DNA from: CAWUIO01 sp963922455
GTDB lineage: Bacteria > Bacteroidota > Bacteroidia > Cytophagales > Microscillaceae
Length of the DNA stretch: 61,966 nucleotides
Assembly (NCBI GenBank): GCA_963922455.1
Contig: CAWUIO010000026.1
Location: 1-61,966 of the forward strand
Direction of reading: 5' to 3'
The position numbers were made by a program, and so were the translations under genes. Below are positions 24,470 through 33,007 of the stretch, piece by piece; within the stretch, counting starts at the first letter, position 1; every line of letters starts with the position of its first letter. Below the pieces are notes generated by a model. The model did no database searches. It saw nothing but the letters and a program-made list of their open reading frames with translations, and was not told where the DNA came from.

Positions 24470-24512
24470 AAAAATCAGTTGTATAACTTAAAAACCCGTT
24501 GTATATTTACAA
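24470..24512 (+). promoter_or_regulatory. Probable operator region of the BlaI-M56 locus
   Basis: Two direct 20-bp units, AAAAATCAGTTGTATAACTT and AAAAACCCGTTGTATATTT, lie end to end. The second continues into the palindrome TTGTA-TATT-TACAA (24499-24512), one base before the start codon. BlaI/MecI repressors bind TACA/TGTA palindromes, so this is a good candidate for autoregulation. Confidence 0.6.
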
Positions 24513-24513
24513 T

Positions 24514-24879
24514 ATGGAAGAACTCACCAAAACCGAAGAGAAGATCATGCAGATTCTCTGGAAGCTCAAAAAGGGTTTTGTCAAGGATATTATCGAACAA
24601 CTTCAAGAGGAGCCCTCTCCTCCCTACAATACGATTTCCTCAGTAGTCAGACTGCTCCGGCAGAAAGGCTACGTAGACTACACCGCATACGGAAAGACCT
24701 ATGAGTATTTCCCGGTAGTGAGCAAGGCTGAGTATGCCCGTTTAAGCCTTAAAAAGGTTTTGCGAAATTACTTTGATAATTCGATTGGGGAGTTGCTTTC
24801 TTTTATGGTTCAGGAAAAAGAACTACCCGAGGAGGAGCGGCAGCAAATTCAGGAATTTTTAGACAAACAAAAAGATTGA
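24514..24879 (+). CDS. BlaI/MecI-family transcriptional repressor (1)
   Basis: A 121-residue winged-helix repressor. The DNA-binding part is visible in MEELTKTEEKIMQILWKLKK, PYNTISSVVRLLRQKGYVDY and YGKTYEYFPVV; the C-terminal helices (SIGELLSFMVQEKELPEEER) dimerise. The family is inactivated by cleavage, often triggered by an M56 membrane protease, which is encoded 4 bp downstream. I start at the ATG at 24514; the frame is open to a TTG at 24499, but that stretch is the operator palindrome. The target genes are not obvious beyond its own operon. Confidence 0.92.
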   Translation: MEELTKTEEKIMQILWKLKKGFVKDIIEQLQEEPSPPYNTISSVVRLLRQKGYVDYTAYGKTYEYFPVVSKAEYARLSLKKVLRNYFDNSIGELLSFMVQEKELPEEERQQIQEFLDKQKD

Positions 24880-24883
24880 TGCT

Positions 24884-25981
24884 ATGCAAGACCTTTTAAC
24901 GTACGTATGGGAAGCTTCCCTGTGCCTAGTCCTCTTCTGGGTATTATACTTCCTGGTATTTAGTCATTTGCGATTCCATGCCTGGAACCGCTTTTACTTA
25001 CTAGCCTCCCTCGCTTTGAGTTTAATCATCCCCTTGCCCTTGCTTATGATTTCCCCCGAATCCTTGGGCTCCTGGATTAGCTATGTTCCAATGCCCCGCT
25101 CACCTGAAACAATTCCTGACGAGGAGCTAATGGGACAAAGCTTAGAAAAAGAAGGATGGTCTTTTATGTTCTATCTCATACTAATTTACGGGTTAGGGCT
25201 GGTTTTCTGGTCCATCCGCTTGACATACCATCTCTTTATACTACTCCAAAAAATTCGAACTGGTAACCGGGAAGCTGGGTATGTATTTTGCCAAAACAGC
25301 CCCGGAAAGGGTAATTCTTCCTTCTTCAACCTCATCTTTTTATCGACTGACAAACTCAATGATGCGGAGTATGAGCAAGTAGTTCAGCACGAGAAAACAC
25401 ATTATACCTTAGGTCATTCTTGGGACTTACTCTTGCTAAGCCTCGTACAGGTAATTCTATGGTTCCACCCCGTGGTCTATCGAGTACGGCATTCTCTCAG
25501 ACTTATCCACGAATACCAGGTAGATGCCCGCATGATTCAAGAATACACCCCACGTGCTTATGCCCAGCTTTTATTAAAACTAGGTGAGGCACCCGGTGGC
25601 TGGATGCGTCACGCCCTATCCCAACATCCCTTGAAACTACGTATTAGAGAATTTTATCATCCTAAATCAAATCCTATGAAAAAGTTATTGTATGTACTTG
25701 CCATTCCGCTGTGCTTATTTGCATGCCAGCAATTTGCCATAGATTCTGAATCTGAAGAGTTTGCCAAACTTATGAAAGAAGAAGAATTGAAAACAAGTAA
25801 GGAACCTTTAATCATATTGGAAGGAAAAGTCGTAACTCGAGACGTTCTTCATACCATGGATCCCCAAAATATTGAATCCATTGAAGTAATTAAAAAAGAT
25901 TTACAAACTTGGGTAGACCAATACGGTACAACTGCGGTCAATGGTGTGGTCATCATTCATTGTAAAGAAGATGATTGTTAG
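24884..25981 (+). CDS. M56 (BlaR1/MecR1-type) membrane metalloprotease with TonB-plug-like tail
   Basis: A 365-residue protein. Four TM regions (near 10-27, 36-56, 92-112 and ~265-282) enclose a cytosolic zinc protease domain with VVQHEKTHYTLGHSWD (HExxH) and a later HEYQVDARMI. After the last TM and a lipobox-like LCLFAC the tail reads MDPQNIESIEVIKKDLQTWV and YGTTAVNGVVIIHCK, the TonB-receptor plug pattern (NIxSIEVxK...YGxxAxNGVIxI). It would sense an envelope signal and cleave the adjacent BlaI. It is not a beta-lactam sensor by sequence. Confidence 0.88.
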   Translation: MQDLLTYVWEASLCLVLFWVLYFLVFSHLRFHAWNRFYLLASLALSLIIPLPLLMISPESLGSWISYVPMPRSPETIPDEELMGQSLEKEGWSFMFYLILIYGLGLVFWSIRLTYHLFILLQKIRTGNREAGYVFCQNSPGKGNSSFFNLIFLSTDKLNDAEYEQVVQHEKTHYTLGHSWDLLLLSLVQVILWFHPVVYRVRHSLRLIHEYQVDARMIQEYTPRAYAQLLLKLGEAPGGWMRHALSQHPLKLRIREFYHPKSNPMKKLLYVLAIPLCLFACQQFAIDSESEEFAKLMKEEELKTSKEPLIILEGKVVTRDVLHTMDPQNIESIEVIKKDLQTWVDQYGTTAVNGVVIIHCKEDDC

Positions 25982-25989
25982 TGATCCAA

Positions 25990-26107
25990 ATTTTTTGTTC
26001 TAAGGCATGTTCCGAAGAAAGATCCTGCACAATTTTATGACAAGCAGTTCTCTGAACTGCTTGCCTTGCCTCTTTCTCTTATCCCCCCTCCCGCAAGTTT
26101 AACCTAC
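25990..26107 (+). repeat. Right direct repeat flanking the BlaI-M56 locus
   Basis: Direct counterpart of 24153-24247, with shared ATGTTCCG, AGTTCTCT, AACTGCT and CCCTCCCGCAAGTTTAACC blocks, starting 8 bp after the M56 stop. See the left copy. Confidence 0.6.
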
Positions 26108-26123
26108 CCCCTTTGGAGAAAAT

Positions 26124-26162
26124 AAAAAAGCCGAATCCCTGTATTAAATACAGAAATTCGGC
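26124..26162 (-). terminator. Intrinsic terminator for the Spy-like gene
   Basis: On the minus strand GCCGAATTTCTGTATTTAAT and ATACAGGGATTCGGC fold with small mismatches, followed by a T-run. Confidence 0.8.
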
Positions 26163-26181
26163 GCATAAAAGCCGCGTCCGG

Positions 26182-26562
26182 CTACTTTTTGTTCAAAATC
26201 TCTTTTTGCTTGGCCGCTAACTCATCTTTGAATGACTCGTAGGTGGCAAATTGCTCATCCGTAAGCATAGCTTTGATTTCAGCGTCTTTGTCTGCCTTGA
26301 TGCCTTTAGCTTTTTTCATTTTGCTAAATTTAGGTCCCGAGCTGTTCTTTAATTCAAATGCTTTTTCAGCATACTTTGCGTTAATAGCCTGAAATTGTTC
26401 TTTTTGCTCATCCGTCAAATTTAATTTGGCGATGTATTCTTCAGATACCGCTTTCATCTCTGCTTTTTGCTCATCGCTAATGTTGGCAGATTGTGCGAAG
26501 CTAAAGTTTACAGCCGTTAAAAACAAAATTGCGAAAATGGAGAACACTTTTAACGTTTTCAT
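26182..26562 (-). CDS. Small secreted Spy/CpxP-like protein
   Basis: A 126-residue protein with a signal peptide ending NFSFA-Q. The mature part is helical and Lys/Glu-rich, with two LTDEQ motifs (LNLTDEQKEQFQAINAKYAE and AMLTDEQFATYESFKDEL), the repeat signature of Spy/CpxP and the LTXXQ group. Such proteins are periplasmic chaperones or metal-stress modulators. It is monocistronic with its own terminator. It is unlike the Spy-like protein at 3407 except in this motif. Confidence 0.85.
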   Translation of the reverse strand: MKTLKVFSIFAILFLTAVNFSFAQSANISDEQKAEMKAVSEEYIAKLNLTDEQKEQFQAINAKYAEKAFELKNSSGPKFSKMKKAKGIKADKDAEIKAMLTDEQFATYESFKDELAAKQKEILNKK

Positions 26563-26770
26563 TGATTTGTGATTTGTATTGAGAAAAAATTTATTTGAGA
26601 GTTACATGGTAAAGAACGATACAATCCCTGTCTTCATATAGAAATAATGGAGTAAATTGAACACATCTTCTGATGAAATGAACGTAATCCACCCCTGGCT
26701 TACACCTATCTTTACCCAAGCCCCTACTGGCCTTACGCTTATACAGATGTCCCCAAGGTCTGGGTTATTT

Positions 26771-27625
26771 TTACCATCTTGACTTTACTTCTAATTCGGT
26801 GTATTCGTTTGGATCATCACGGGGATCCATGGCCGTATTAGCTTGGACAGTCAGGAAGATAGGGGTGCCCGGTTCCTTAATACAAAGGTCTACATTGTTA
26901 TCACCATCATCTATATCGGCAATTTTAAAAGGAGTAACTTGCATTGTATCACTTTCTGTTTTTAAGAAAACCACAAAGTTTTTAAGTTCGGCATCTCCTA
27001 ATTCATCGCCATTGGTAGCCCGTACCCCTCCCGACCAAACTGCTTTAAGCACGGTAGTAGTTTCCTGTCGGGGGCAATCACATCCACTTCCTTTCTCAAT
27101 GTAGGGATAGGCTTCATCCATCACAAAATGTTCGGCATAGCTCAAAAAAGGGCCCTTTTCTAGAGGAGTAATGAGCACTTTTTGCCCTTTGAAGTTTTGC
27201 CCACTGCGGGCAAGGAGATCGCTTATAATTTCAACCTCAACCGGTACATTGCCTGGGGCATCTCCTAAGTCGCCAATAAGTAAAACTGTGCGCAACTCAA
27301 AAGCTTCAATGGCCGGGGTAAAAGTAGCTATTTCCACTACAATCAGGTCTCCCTGGGATGTTTTCACCCTAAAATCACTGGCCTGCATAGTTTCAGGATC
27401 TAGCTCGTGCGAAAAAACGATAGGCATGCCATCTTTGCCGGGGGCTTTGGGCGAGATAGCTGCTGCCCGGGGTGGGATGGCATTGTCTAGGCCAAAAAAC
27501 CCAGATAAGATCTTGGCCTCTCTTTCGGACTCCACGGGCGGTACCTCATCAGACAAGATAACTTGCCTTCTTTGTTGACAACTTACTCCTACAAAAATCA
27601 ATAATATCAATAGTAGCTTTTTCAT
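26771..27625 (-). CDS. Lipoprotein of unknown function
   Basis: A 284-residue lipoprotein (MKKLLLILLIFVGVSC-Q). Residues ~40-140 contain a beta-rich stretch with PIVFSHELDPETMQASDFRV, which resembles an SbsA/Ig-like 'new domain with Asp-Phe' segment found in surface lipoproteins. A GCDCPR cysteine motif lies near residue 182. The ATG at 27625 gives a clean lipoprotein signal; the upstream ATG at 27646 only adds seven residues. No enzyme motif is visible. It is separated from the next minus-strand gene by one diverged repeat copy. Confidence 0.7.
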   Translation of the reverse strand: MKKLLLILLIFVGVSCQQRRQVILSDEVPPVESEREAKILSGFFGLDNAIPPRAAAISPKAPGKDGMPIVFSHELDPETMQASDFRVKTSQGDLIVVEIATFTPAIEAFELRTVLLIGDLGDAPGNVPVEVEIISDLLARSGQNFKGQKVLITPLEKGPFLSYAEHFVMDEAYPYIEKGSGCDCPRQETTTVLKAVWSGGVRATNGDELGDAELKNFVVFLKTESDTMQVTPFKIADIDDGDNNVDLCIKEPGTPIFLTVQANTAMDPRDDPNEYTELEVKSRW

Positions 27626-27720
27626 GTTATTGGATAAGTTGTACACGTAAACTTGAAGTTTTTAAGGGTGATTAGATATAAGGTAAAATCAATATGAGAT
27701 TTACCCAGACATTAGGACGG

Positions 27721-27837
27721 AACAGCGTGATTGAGCTCATACGGGCCTAGCGGGGAGAGGCCATGTGTAGAGAGGGCCTCACCCTCGCTAGGTACATAAT
27801 AATTGTAGAGACAAAATACCCCGCTCGGGGAAGCCCC
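27721..27837 (+). repeat. Dispersed intergenic repeat, copy 8 (diverged)
   Basis: Retains TTGAGCTC near the start and CGGGGAAGCCCC at the end, with CCCCG/CGGGG arms, but the middle is different and shares GGGCCTAGCGGGG with copy 3. It ends 53 bp past the stop of the outer-membrane protein gene. Confidence 0.6.
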
Positions 27838-27890
27838 TAAACTAGGCTAAGATGAATTCTTGCCCTATCCATCCAGAACCCATACTCCTC

Positions 27891-28598
27891 TTAATAAAAT
27901 CTATAGGCGAGAGAAAGACCTAGGTTAAAAGACTGGATCCGAGGACTGTAATCGGCGCTAACCGCTATATTGTCCGTTCTAGAAACCACATCATTAATTG
28001 TCACGATACCCCCACTGAAGGTAAAAGTAGGCATCAGAGAAAAGCGTCTACCTAAATCAGTACGAAAGCCAAGTCCAAATTCATACCCCAAGCCAGCTCC
28101 CGTTTCTGAACTGCGGTTAAAGCTCTCAATGGGTGCTCCGCTGATATTGTTGATGGTAATGCCTGGGTTACTCACAAACAAGGGCCCTAGCCCCACGCGG
28201 GGGAAGATGTTAAACTTCTTGGTAATTTTGAGCTTATAGGCAATCCCTACCAGAAAATAATAGGTCTGCCAGTCTTCGGTACCCCCCGAAAACTCGATGC
28301 CCGGATTATTTTCTCTAAAAGTATTGACTAAGTCGTCTATATCGGTATTAAAGCTTTGATACCGGAAGGTACCGGTGATGGTAATCTTATCATTTAAAAA
28401 ATACCCCCCGTAAATGTCAAACTTTTGGCCATTGTCGGCAAATCCGGCATCAGGATTCTCGATGTCAGTATCTTTAAAGTCACCCAGGGTAAAACTTGTA
28501 CCATAGGAAAGCCCAATATAAAACTTGGCTTCTTCTGCATCTTGAGCAAACAAGAATCCTGAACTTAGAAATAAATAAAGAAAGAATAGCTTTTTCAT
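27891..28598 (-). CDS. Outer-membrane beta-barrel protein
   Basis: A 235-residue protein with a signal peptide ending SGFLFA-Q. The sequence alternates aromatic and small residues in strand-like runs (KFYIGLSYGTSFTLGDFK, FDIYGGYFLNDKITITGTF, GAGLGYEFGLGFRTDLGRRF), ends in Phe-Tyr (SLAYRFY), and carries the Gly-rich N-terminal strand typical of PorT/OmpW-like 8-10 strand barrels. The final aromatic supports outer-membrane insertion. The cargo is unknown. Confidence 0.82.
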   Translation of the reverse strand: MKKLFFLYLFLSSGFLFAQDAEEAKFYIGLSYGTSFTLGDFKDTDIENPDAGFADNGQKFDIYGGYFLNDKITITGTFRYQSFNTDIDDLVNTFRENNPGIEFSGGTEDWQTYYFLVGIAYKLKITKKFNIFPRVGLGPLFVSNPGITINNISGAPIESFNRSSETGAGLGYEFGLGFRTDLGRRFSLMPTFTFSGGIVTINDVVSRTDNIAVSADYSPRIQSFNLGLSLAYRFY

Positions 28599-28756
28599 TG
28601 ATTTGCGAATAATGTAATTAATTGAATAATGGTTGTTTACAAAAAGTACAGGGTCTCCCTTTTAGAAAACGCCAGCTAGCTAGGGTATTTATTTCTTGAG
28701 TTACGATCATACACGGGTTCCCACATTACATATGCTGGTATCCCATGCCCTCTTAT

Positions 28757-28884
28757 GGCTTAGGGATGGAACGGCCTGTTTGAGCTCGTGTGGGCCCGGG
28801 GGGAGAGGCAGCGAGTAGTGACAGCCCGACCCGCGCGTAGCTACACGATCTAGTGGCACCTAATTTTAAGCGCGGGGAAGCCCC
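28757..28884 (+). repeat. Dispersed intergenic repeat, copy 9
   Basis: Full forward copy with arms CCCGCGC/GCGCGGG and end GGGGAAGCCCC. The rest of the 421-bp gap between the barrel gene and the sulfatase gene shows no gene. Confidence 0.92.
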
Positions 28885-29019
28885 TATTGGTTTTATTTCT
28901 TAATAATAGAACGAGAGTCAAATCTATGACTCGTTTCATTTTTTTTGCAAAACTACCTGAGTTTTATTATATCCAGTTGTACTAGTTTAAGAATTAAGAA
29001 AATTTAAGTATAAGTATCT

Positions 29020-30810
29020 TTAAACCTTTTGCTTCTTTTTTTTCCGTCTTCTTATAAACCAAACAATCAATAGAATAATCGTTAGAAAGAAGGCTAGGAT
29101 ATAGGGCAGGAAATGGAGGGTCAATACACGGATAGATTTCTTTATGACCTCTCCTTGGGCAGAATATCCTTCGGGCATCTCAATAACGCCTACTTCTTTG
29201 GCGTACTCCTGGTACTCAGACAACATCTTTTGAAATAAATCGGGCTTTGAATTCATGAGGTCTTGGGTTTCCATGGGGTCGCTCTTGAGATGGTACATAT
29301 GCCACTCTGTATCGCCTAAGGGAATGTTGTTCTTTACAATTTTATAGCCATCTAGAAAGTAGGCTGCGCTATTAGCGGCTTCCAGGCCAACTCCTTCACC
29401 TGGGGCATATACTGGCACCTCGGGGTTTCGGATGTGGGGCATCAAACTTTGACCCGAAATAGGAGCAAACCCTTCCTTGGCCTTGGTAGACAAACCCACC
29501 AAATCGTATATTGTAGGAGCAATGTCGGTTAAAAAGCAAAACTCGTTTGTGTGAACCTTGCTGGGCAATTGGGCTCCCCGGATAATAAGCGGTACCCGGA
29601 GCCCACCCTCTCCGGTGTAGTATTTAAAGTAGTCAAAGGGAGAAGCAGTCGCTGTGGCGAAAGCAGGTCCTATGGCTCCGTAAAAATCTTTTACATCCCC
29701 ATGTAGGTAATCCCGATGGTAGCCTAGCCCCATGGCATTGATCAAATACATATTCGAGTGATAATCTGCCCCATCCGGGCCATTATCGGAGGTGACGATA
29801 AACACAGTATTTTCAAATAAGCCCTGTTTTTTGAGGTAGGCTACATAACGCCCGATATGGTAGTCCATAGCTTCCAGCATACCTGCCGTAACGGCCATAT
29901 CTAGGCTGAATTCTTCTTTTTTGTCTTCGGATAATTCATCCCATTTGGGAAGGCTTGTAAAGGCTTCTCCCAATTGGGCATCTTGGGGGATAATCCCTAA
30001 GCTTTTGGCTTTTTCAAACCGTCTTTCTCTAAGTTTATCCCAGCCTTGCTTGTATGTATCGAGGTAATGTTCTACAAACTCTTTGGGGGCCTGTAAAGGT
30101 GCATGGATTGCCTGAAAGGCGATGTAAGAGAAAAAGGGAGCCTTTTTGTTGGATGCTTCTTCGTGAAAGGATATCGTTTTGTCTATATAGGTTTTAGATG
30201 AATAAAAATCATCGGGAAGGCCTACTTCTTCTCCATCGGCATACCAATGGGCCTTGGGTTTCATGGGCAAATATCCCCTGTACACGTAGTTGTTGGCACC
30301 CGAACCAGCTAAAATAAAGGAGCGGTCAAAGCCTCTTTTGGTGGGCAAGGTGTTTGCGTCGTGTCCTAAATGCCACTTTCCTGTTGCATAGGTATTGTAA
30401 TTTAGCTCTTTTAAGCGGGTAGCAATCGTTTGGACTTTATTATTTAAAACCCCAGCATAACCCGGTTTGTCTTGGTATTCACTGGGCAGCATTTCGGGCA
30501 AATTGGCCACGCCGGTCAAATGGCTATACGAGCCAGTCATTAACATGGCCCGGGAAGGGGCGCAAACGGGGGAGGCGTGCATGTTGGTAAACATCATGCC
30601 ATCTCCGGCCAGTTGGTCGAGGTTTGGAGTTTGGGCCTCCCCCCCGAAGGCACCAAACTCCATAAGCCCAGCATCATCTACCAATATCAGTACGATATTG
30701 GGGGGGGATGTCTTGGGAGCAGATGAGGTATCCGACTGAGAACTGGCCGGACTATAAAAAGTAACGATTAGGGTTACAACTAAGACGTAGCTTAAAAGAG
30801 GCTTATGCAT
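29020..30810 (-). CDS. Sulfatase (arylsulfatase type) with C-terminal membrane anchor
   Basis: A 596-residue formylglycine-dependent sulfatase. PNIVLILVDDAGLMEFGAFG holds the metal-binding Asp pair, and SPVCAPSRAMLMTGSYSHLT holds the C-x-P-S-R motif whose Cys becomes formylglycine; KWHLG and the GADYHSNM metal region follow. A signal peptide leads, and a TM segment near the end (LPYILAFFLTIILLIVWF) with a run of Arg/Lys anchors it. The DJ-1-like gene ends 5 bp upstream, so they are co-transcribed. A sulfate ester substrate is certain by family; which one is unknown. Confidence 0.95.
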   Translation of the reverse strand: MHKPLLSYVLVVTLIVTFYSPASSQSDTSSAPKTSPPNIVLILVDDAGLMEFGAFGGEAQTPNLDQLAGDGMMFTNMHASPVCAPSRAMLMTGSYSHLTGVANLPEMLPSEYQDKPGYAGVLNNKVQTIATRLKELNYNTYATGKWHLGHDANTLPTKRGFDRSFILAGSGANNYVYRGYLPMKPKAHWYADGEEVGLPDDFYSSKTYIDKTISFHEEASNKKAPFFSYIAFQAIHAPLQAPKEFVEHYLDTYKQGWDKLRERRFEKAKSLGIIPQDAQLGEAFTSLPKWDELSEDKKEEFSLDMAVTAGMLEAMDYHIGRYVAYLKKQGLFENTVFIVTSDNGPDGADYHSNMYLINAMGLGYHRDYLHGDVKDFYGAIGPAFATATASPFDYFKYYTGEGGLRVPLIIRGAQLPSKVHTNEFCFLTDIAPTIYDLVGLSTKAKEGFAPISGQSLMPHIRNPEVPVYAPGEGVGLEAANSAAYFLDGYKIVKNNIPLGDTEWHMYHLKSDPMETQDLMNSKPDLFQKMLSEYQEYAKEVGVIEMPEGYSAQGEVIKKSIRVLTLHFLPYILAFFLTIILLIVWFIRRRKKKKQKV

Positions 30811-30815
30811 GCTAA

Positions 30816-31670
30816 CTATTTTTTAGATAATATCTCCATCATGAGTTGAGCCGTTTCGTGGCCCGAGTTTTGGTTTTGCCCGGTTACAAAACGTTTTTCT
30901 TCATCTACCACGGTATGGGTCTCAAATATATCCATCCCTTCTTGAGATGCCTGAAAGTTTACCCCACATTTTCTCAACTCTTCTTCAGGATGTTTGGGGG
31001 TAAATTTTATGCCGAATATATCTAGTTGTTCTTGGGTAACTCCGGTCATGGTCCTACCTTCCATCAAGGGTTTTCCCGTAGAGTCTTTCGCCTCGGTAAA
31101 TGCTAGGGCTCCGTGACAAACGCTCCCAAAAATCACATCTGAATTATAATACGCATCGGTGACCTTGGCAGGAAGGATTTCAGATTGGGCCATATCGTAG
31201 GAAGCTCCCCAGCCCCCCGCAAAGAATACAAAATCATACTCCTTAAAATCAATATCTTGGATAGCTAATGAGTTGTTTACCTTTTCTTGAAATACTTCAT
31301 CTTTTAAAAATCTCTTATCGGCATCATCCTTTATGAAATAATAAAAAGAGGTAGGATCTATTGGGATTTGGCCTCCTTTTATACTGGCTACATCCACTTG
31401 CATATTAGCATCCAAAAATTCATAGTAAGGTACGGTCATCTCCGAACCAAAAACTCCTGTAGAATCCCCTTCGGTTTCTCCGGGCTTGTTCAACACGCCG
31501 TGGCTAGTCGTGACAATAAGGGCTTTTTTCCCTTTAAGGTCGTATTTTTTCCCTTCATAATCAGGGTGTAAACCCCAAGCTTTCAAAACAGAGGGTAAGG
31601 CAATCGCAAGGATCAGCAATAAGAGCAAGATCGTAGAGAGACTGTAAATTAAAATTTTCTTAATTTTCAT
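30816..31670 (-). CDS. DJ-1/PfpI-family protein, membrane-anchored
   Basis: A 284-residue class I glutamine-amidotransferase-like protein. The nucleophile elbow is GSVCHGALAF (Cys about residue 186), with FVFFAGGWGASYDM upstream and EMTVPYYEFLDANMQVDVAS earlier. This is the Hsp31/DJ-1 superfamily, where glyoxalase, deglycase or chaperone roles occur. An N-terminal TM or signal (ILIYSLSTILLLLLILAIAL) suggests a membrane-attached exported form. It leads an operon with the sulfatase. Confidence 0.88.
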   Translation of the reverse strand: MKIKKILIYSLSTILLLLLILAIALPSVLKAWGLHPDYEGKKYDLKGKKALIVTTSHGVLNKPGETEGDSTGVFGSEMTVPYYEFLDANMQVDVASIKGGQIPIDPTSFYYFIKDDADKRFLKDEVFQEKVNNSLAIQDIDFKEYDFVFFAGGWGASYDMAQSEILPAKVTDAYYNSDVIFGSVCHGALAFTEAKDSTGKPLMEGRTMTGVTQEQLDIFGIKFTPKHPEEELRKCGVNFQASQEGMDIFETHTVVDEEKRFVTGQNQNSGHETAQLMMEILSKK

Positions 31671-31699
31671 GATATTTTAATTATTTAGTAAGTAGGACA

Positions 31700-31707
31700 C
31701 AAAATTA
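31700..31707 (-). promoter_or_regulatory. Probable -7 element for the DJ-1/sulfatase operon
   Basis: On the minus strand TAATTTTG matches TAnnTTTG, 29 bp before the start at 31670. No -33 TTG is seen at normal spacing. Confidence 0.4.
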
Positions 31708-31762
31708 ATAAATAAAGGTTATTTCTGGGTTCGCATTTATTTTTTCAAAGAATGGAATTTTA

Positions 31763-31893
31763 GGGGCTTTCCCGCGCTATTCCCTGAAGTTTGCATATGA
31801 AAAAAAGCTAGCAGCGCGGGTCGGGCTGTCACTACTCGCCGGCCTGCCCACCAAGCAGCGGCGGGCTCAAACAGGCCGTTCCATCCCTAAGCC
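31763..31893 (-). repeat. Dispersed intergenic repeat, copy 10
   Basis: Reverse full copy with arms CCCGCGC/GCGCGGG and the GAGCCCGCCGCTG...GCCGGCGAG first-hairpin subtype; the end is GGGAAAGCCCC. A gene remnant lies just beyond, at 31960. Confidence 0.9.
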
Positions 31894-31959
31894 ATTGAAA
31901 CTTTGTATGATTCAATCCAACACTTCTATCCATTTACACGGAAACGGTTTCAAACTCTC

Positions 31960-32094
31960 TTACAAAGTCGGCCACCGAATCCCTTCTTTTTTAAAATCAG
32001 CTTGTTCTTCCAAAGAATTGGTACACGTTATGAGCATCAATTTTTTGATGTACCCATAAGCACCGGTGGGTTCTTGGGCCAATTTTTTAGACAA
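31960..32094 (-). pseudogene. C-terminal remnant of an enoyl-CoA hydratase-like gene
   Basis: In one minus-strand frame the sequence reads LSKKLAQEPTGAYGYIKKLM, then LITCTNSLEEQADFKKEG and IRWPTL before a stop. It resembles the crotonase C-terminal pattern A..LA..PT.AYG.IK..L...NSLEEQ.D.E. There is no start; the rest of the enzyme (~200 residues) is missing. A short frame MTTKELLHLVQAP starts 19 bp downstream of the gene at 32153 but is in a different frame, so a frameshift or fusion may have occurred. Confidence 0.55.
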
Positions 32095-32152
32095 TCGGTG
32101 CTTGTACAAGATGAAGTAGTTCTTTAGTAGTCATAGGTTTTATATTTTTATA

Positions 32153-32956
32153 TTATGTTGGCCAATAATCGGGTCTAGGCAAACCCGGAAAGGTAATTCT
32201 GAAGGTCTCGGCTCCGGCAAAATTAGGAGCCAATAGCCTTTCTCGGTGAAATTCTCCGCTGGCTCCGGCGTATTTACCCGTACCTCCCAAAATAGTCCCT
32301 GTAAATTTTTGCCCTTTTACTCCCCACTCAAAAAACATAACCCCGTGGATAGAATCGGTAATAGGCTCGTACCACTCCTTGGGGTTTTTGGCCGACCGGA
32401 AAGCAAAAGTGGCCGTTTGCTCCAAAATGACTTTCCCATCCAACTTGTCGCATTCCCGGGTCGCGGTCAAAAAGGACTCGATACGTTGTTTATGATTCTT
32501 ATCCGGAATGATCAAGCGATCGAGAGCGGCTGCGACCATATCCTGACCAATATTGGTGAGCATCCGGTTTACTGAAGTAAAATTCCCAATGACTTTATCT
32601 GGATACAAGGGTTCAAATTTTCTATCCCCTATCATTTTAAGCCCCCCCGAGGTTTTAGCAATAAAATCAGGATCATTCGGATCCAAATCCAAAGGGTTAT
32701 GACAACACTTTTCATCTTCAATAGCTCCTCCCACGTGCATGGGGCCTCCCCCGTGTAAAAGTAGACCATTGATCGGGATGTTCTTGCCCACATAGGATAG
32801 ATAGCTTCGGGGGATTAGCGATGAGATAATGGGAATACGGGCTAGTAATGCCTTTCTCCTCGCCCCGGAGAGTGCCCAGGCAAAGGAATGGTTCCAAGTT
32901 TGGCCAAACTTATTGGCATCGGATATGGTATCTACAACTAAATCTTGATTTGACAT
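32153..32956 (-). CDS. Uncharacterised protein, possible C-terminal AOC/dirigent-like barrel
   Basis: A 267-residue protein without a signal peptide. The N-terminal part has HGGGPMHVGG and HNPLDLDPNDPDFIA; the C-terminal ~90 residues contain HGVMFFEWGVKGQKFTGTIL and GGTGKYAGASGEFHRE, a pattern seen in allene-oxide-cyclase/dirigent-like beta-barrels. The match is short and by eye only. It is transcribed divergently from a TetR regulator across 114 bp that holds a consensus promoter and an inverted repeat, so it is the likely target of that regulator. Confidence 0.5.
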   Translation of the reverse strand: MSNQDLVVDTISDANKFGQTWNHSFAWALSGARRKALLARIPIISSLIPRSYLSYVGKNIPINGLLLHGGGPMHVGGAIEDEKCCHNPLDLDPNDPDFIAKTSGGLKMIGDRKFEPLYPDKVIGNFTSVNRMLTNIGQDMVAAALDRLIIPDKNHKQRIESFLTATRECDKLDGKVILEQTATFAFRSAKNPKEWYEPITDSIHGVMFFEWGVKGQKFTGTILGGTGKYAGASGEFHRERLLAPNFAGAETFRITFPGLPRPDYWPT

Positions 32957-33007
32957 AGGCTTTATTACTATCCGTGGAAAAATTTATAGATATTTACTAA
33001 TATAAAA

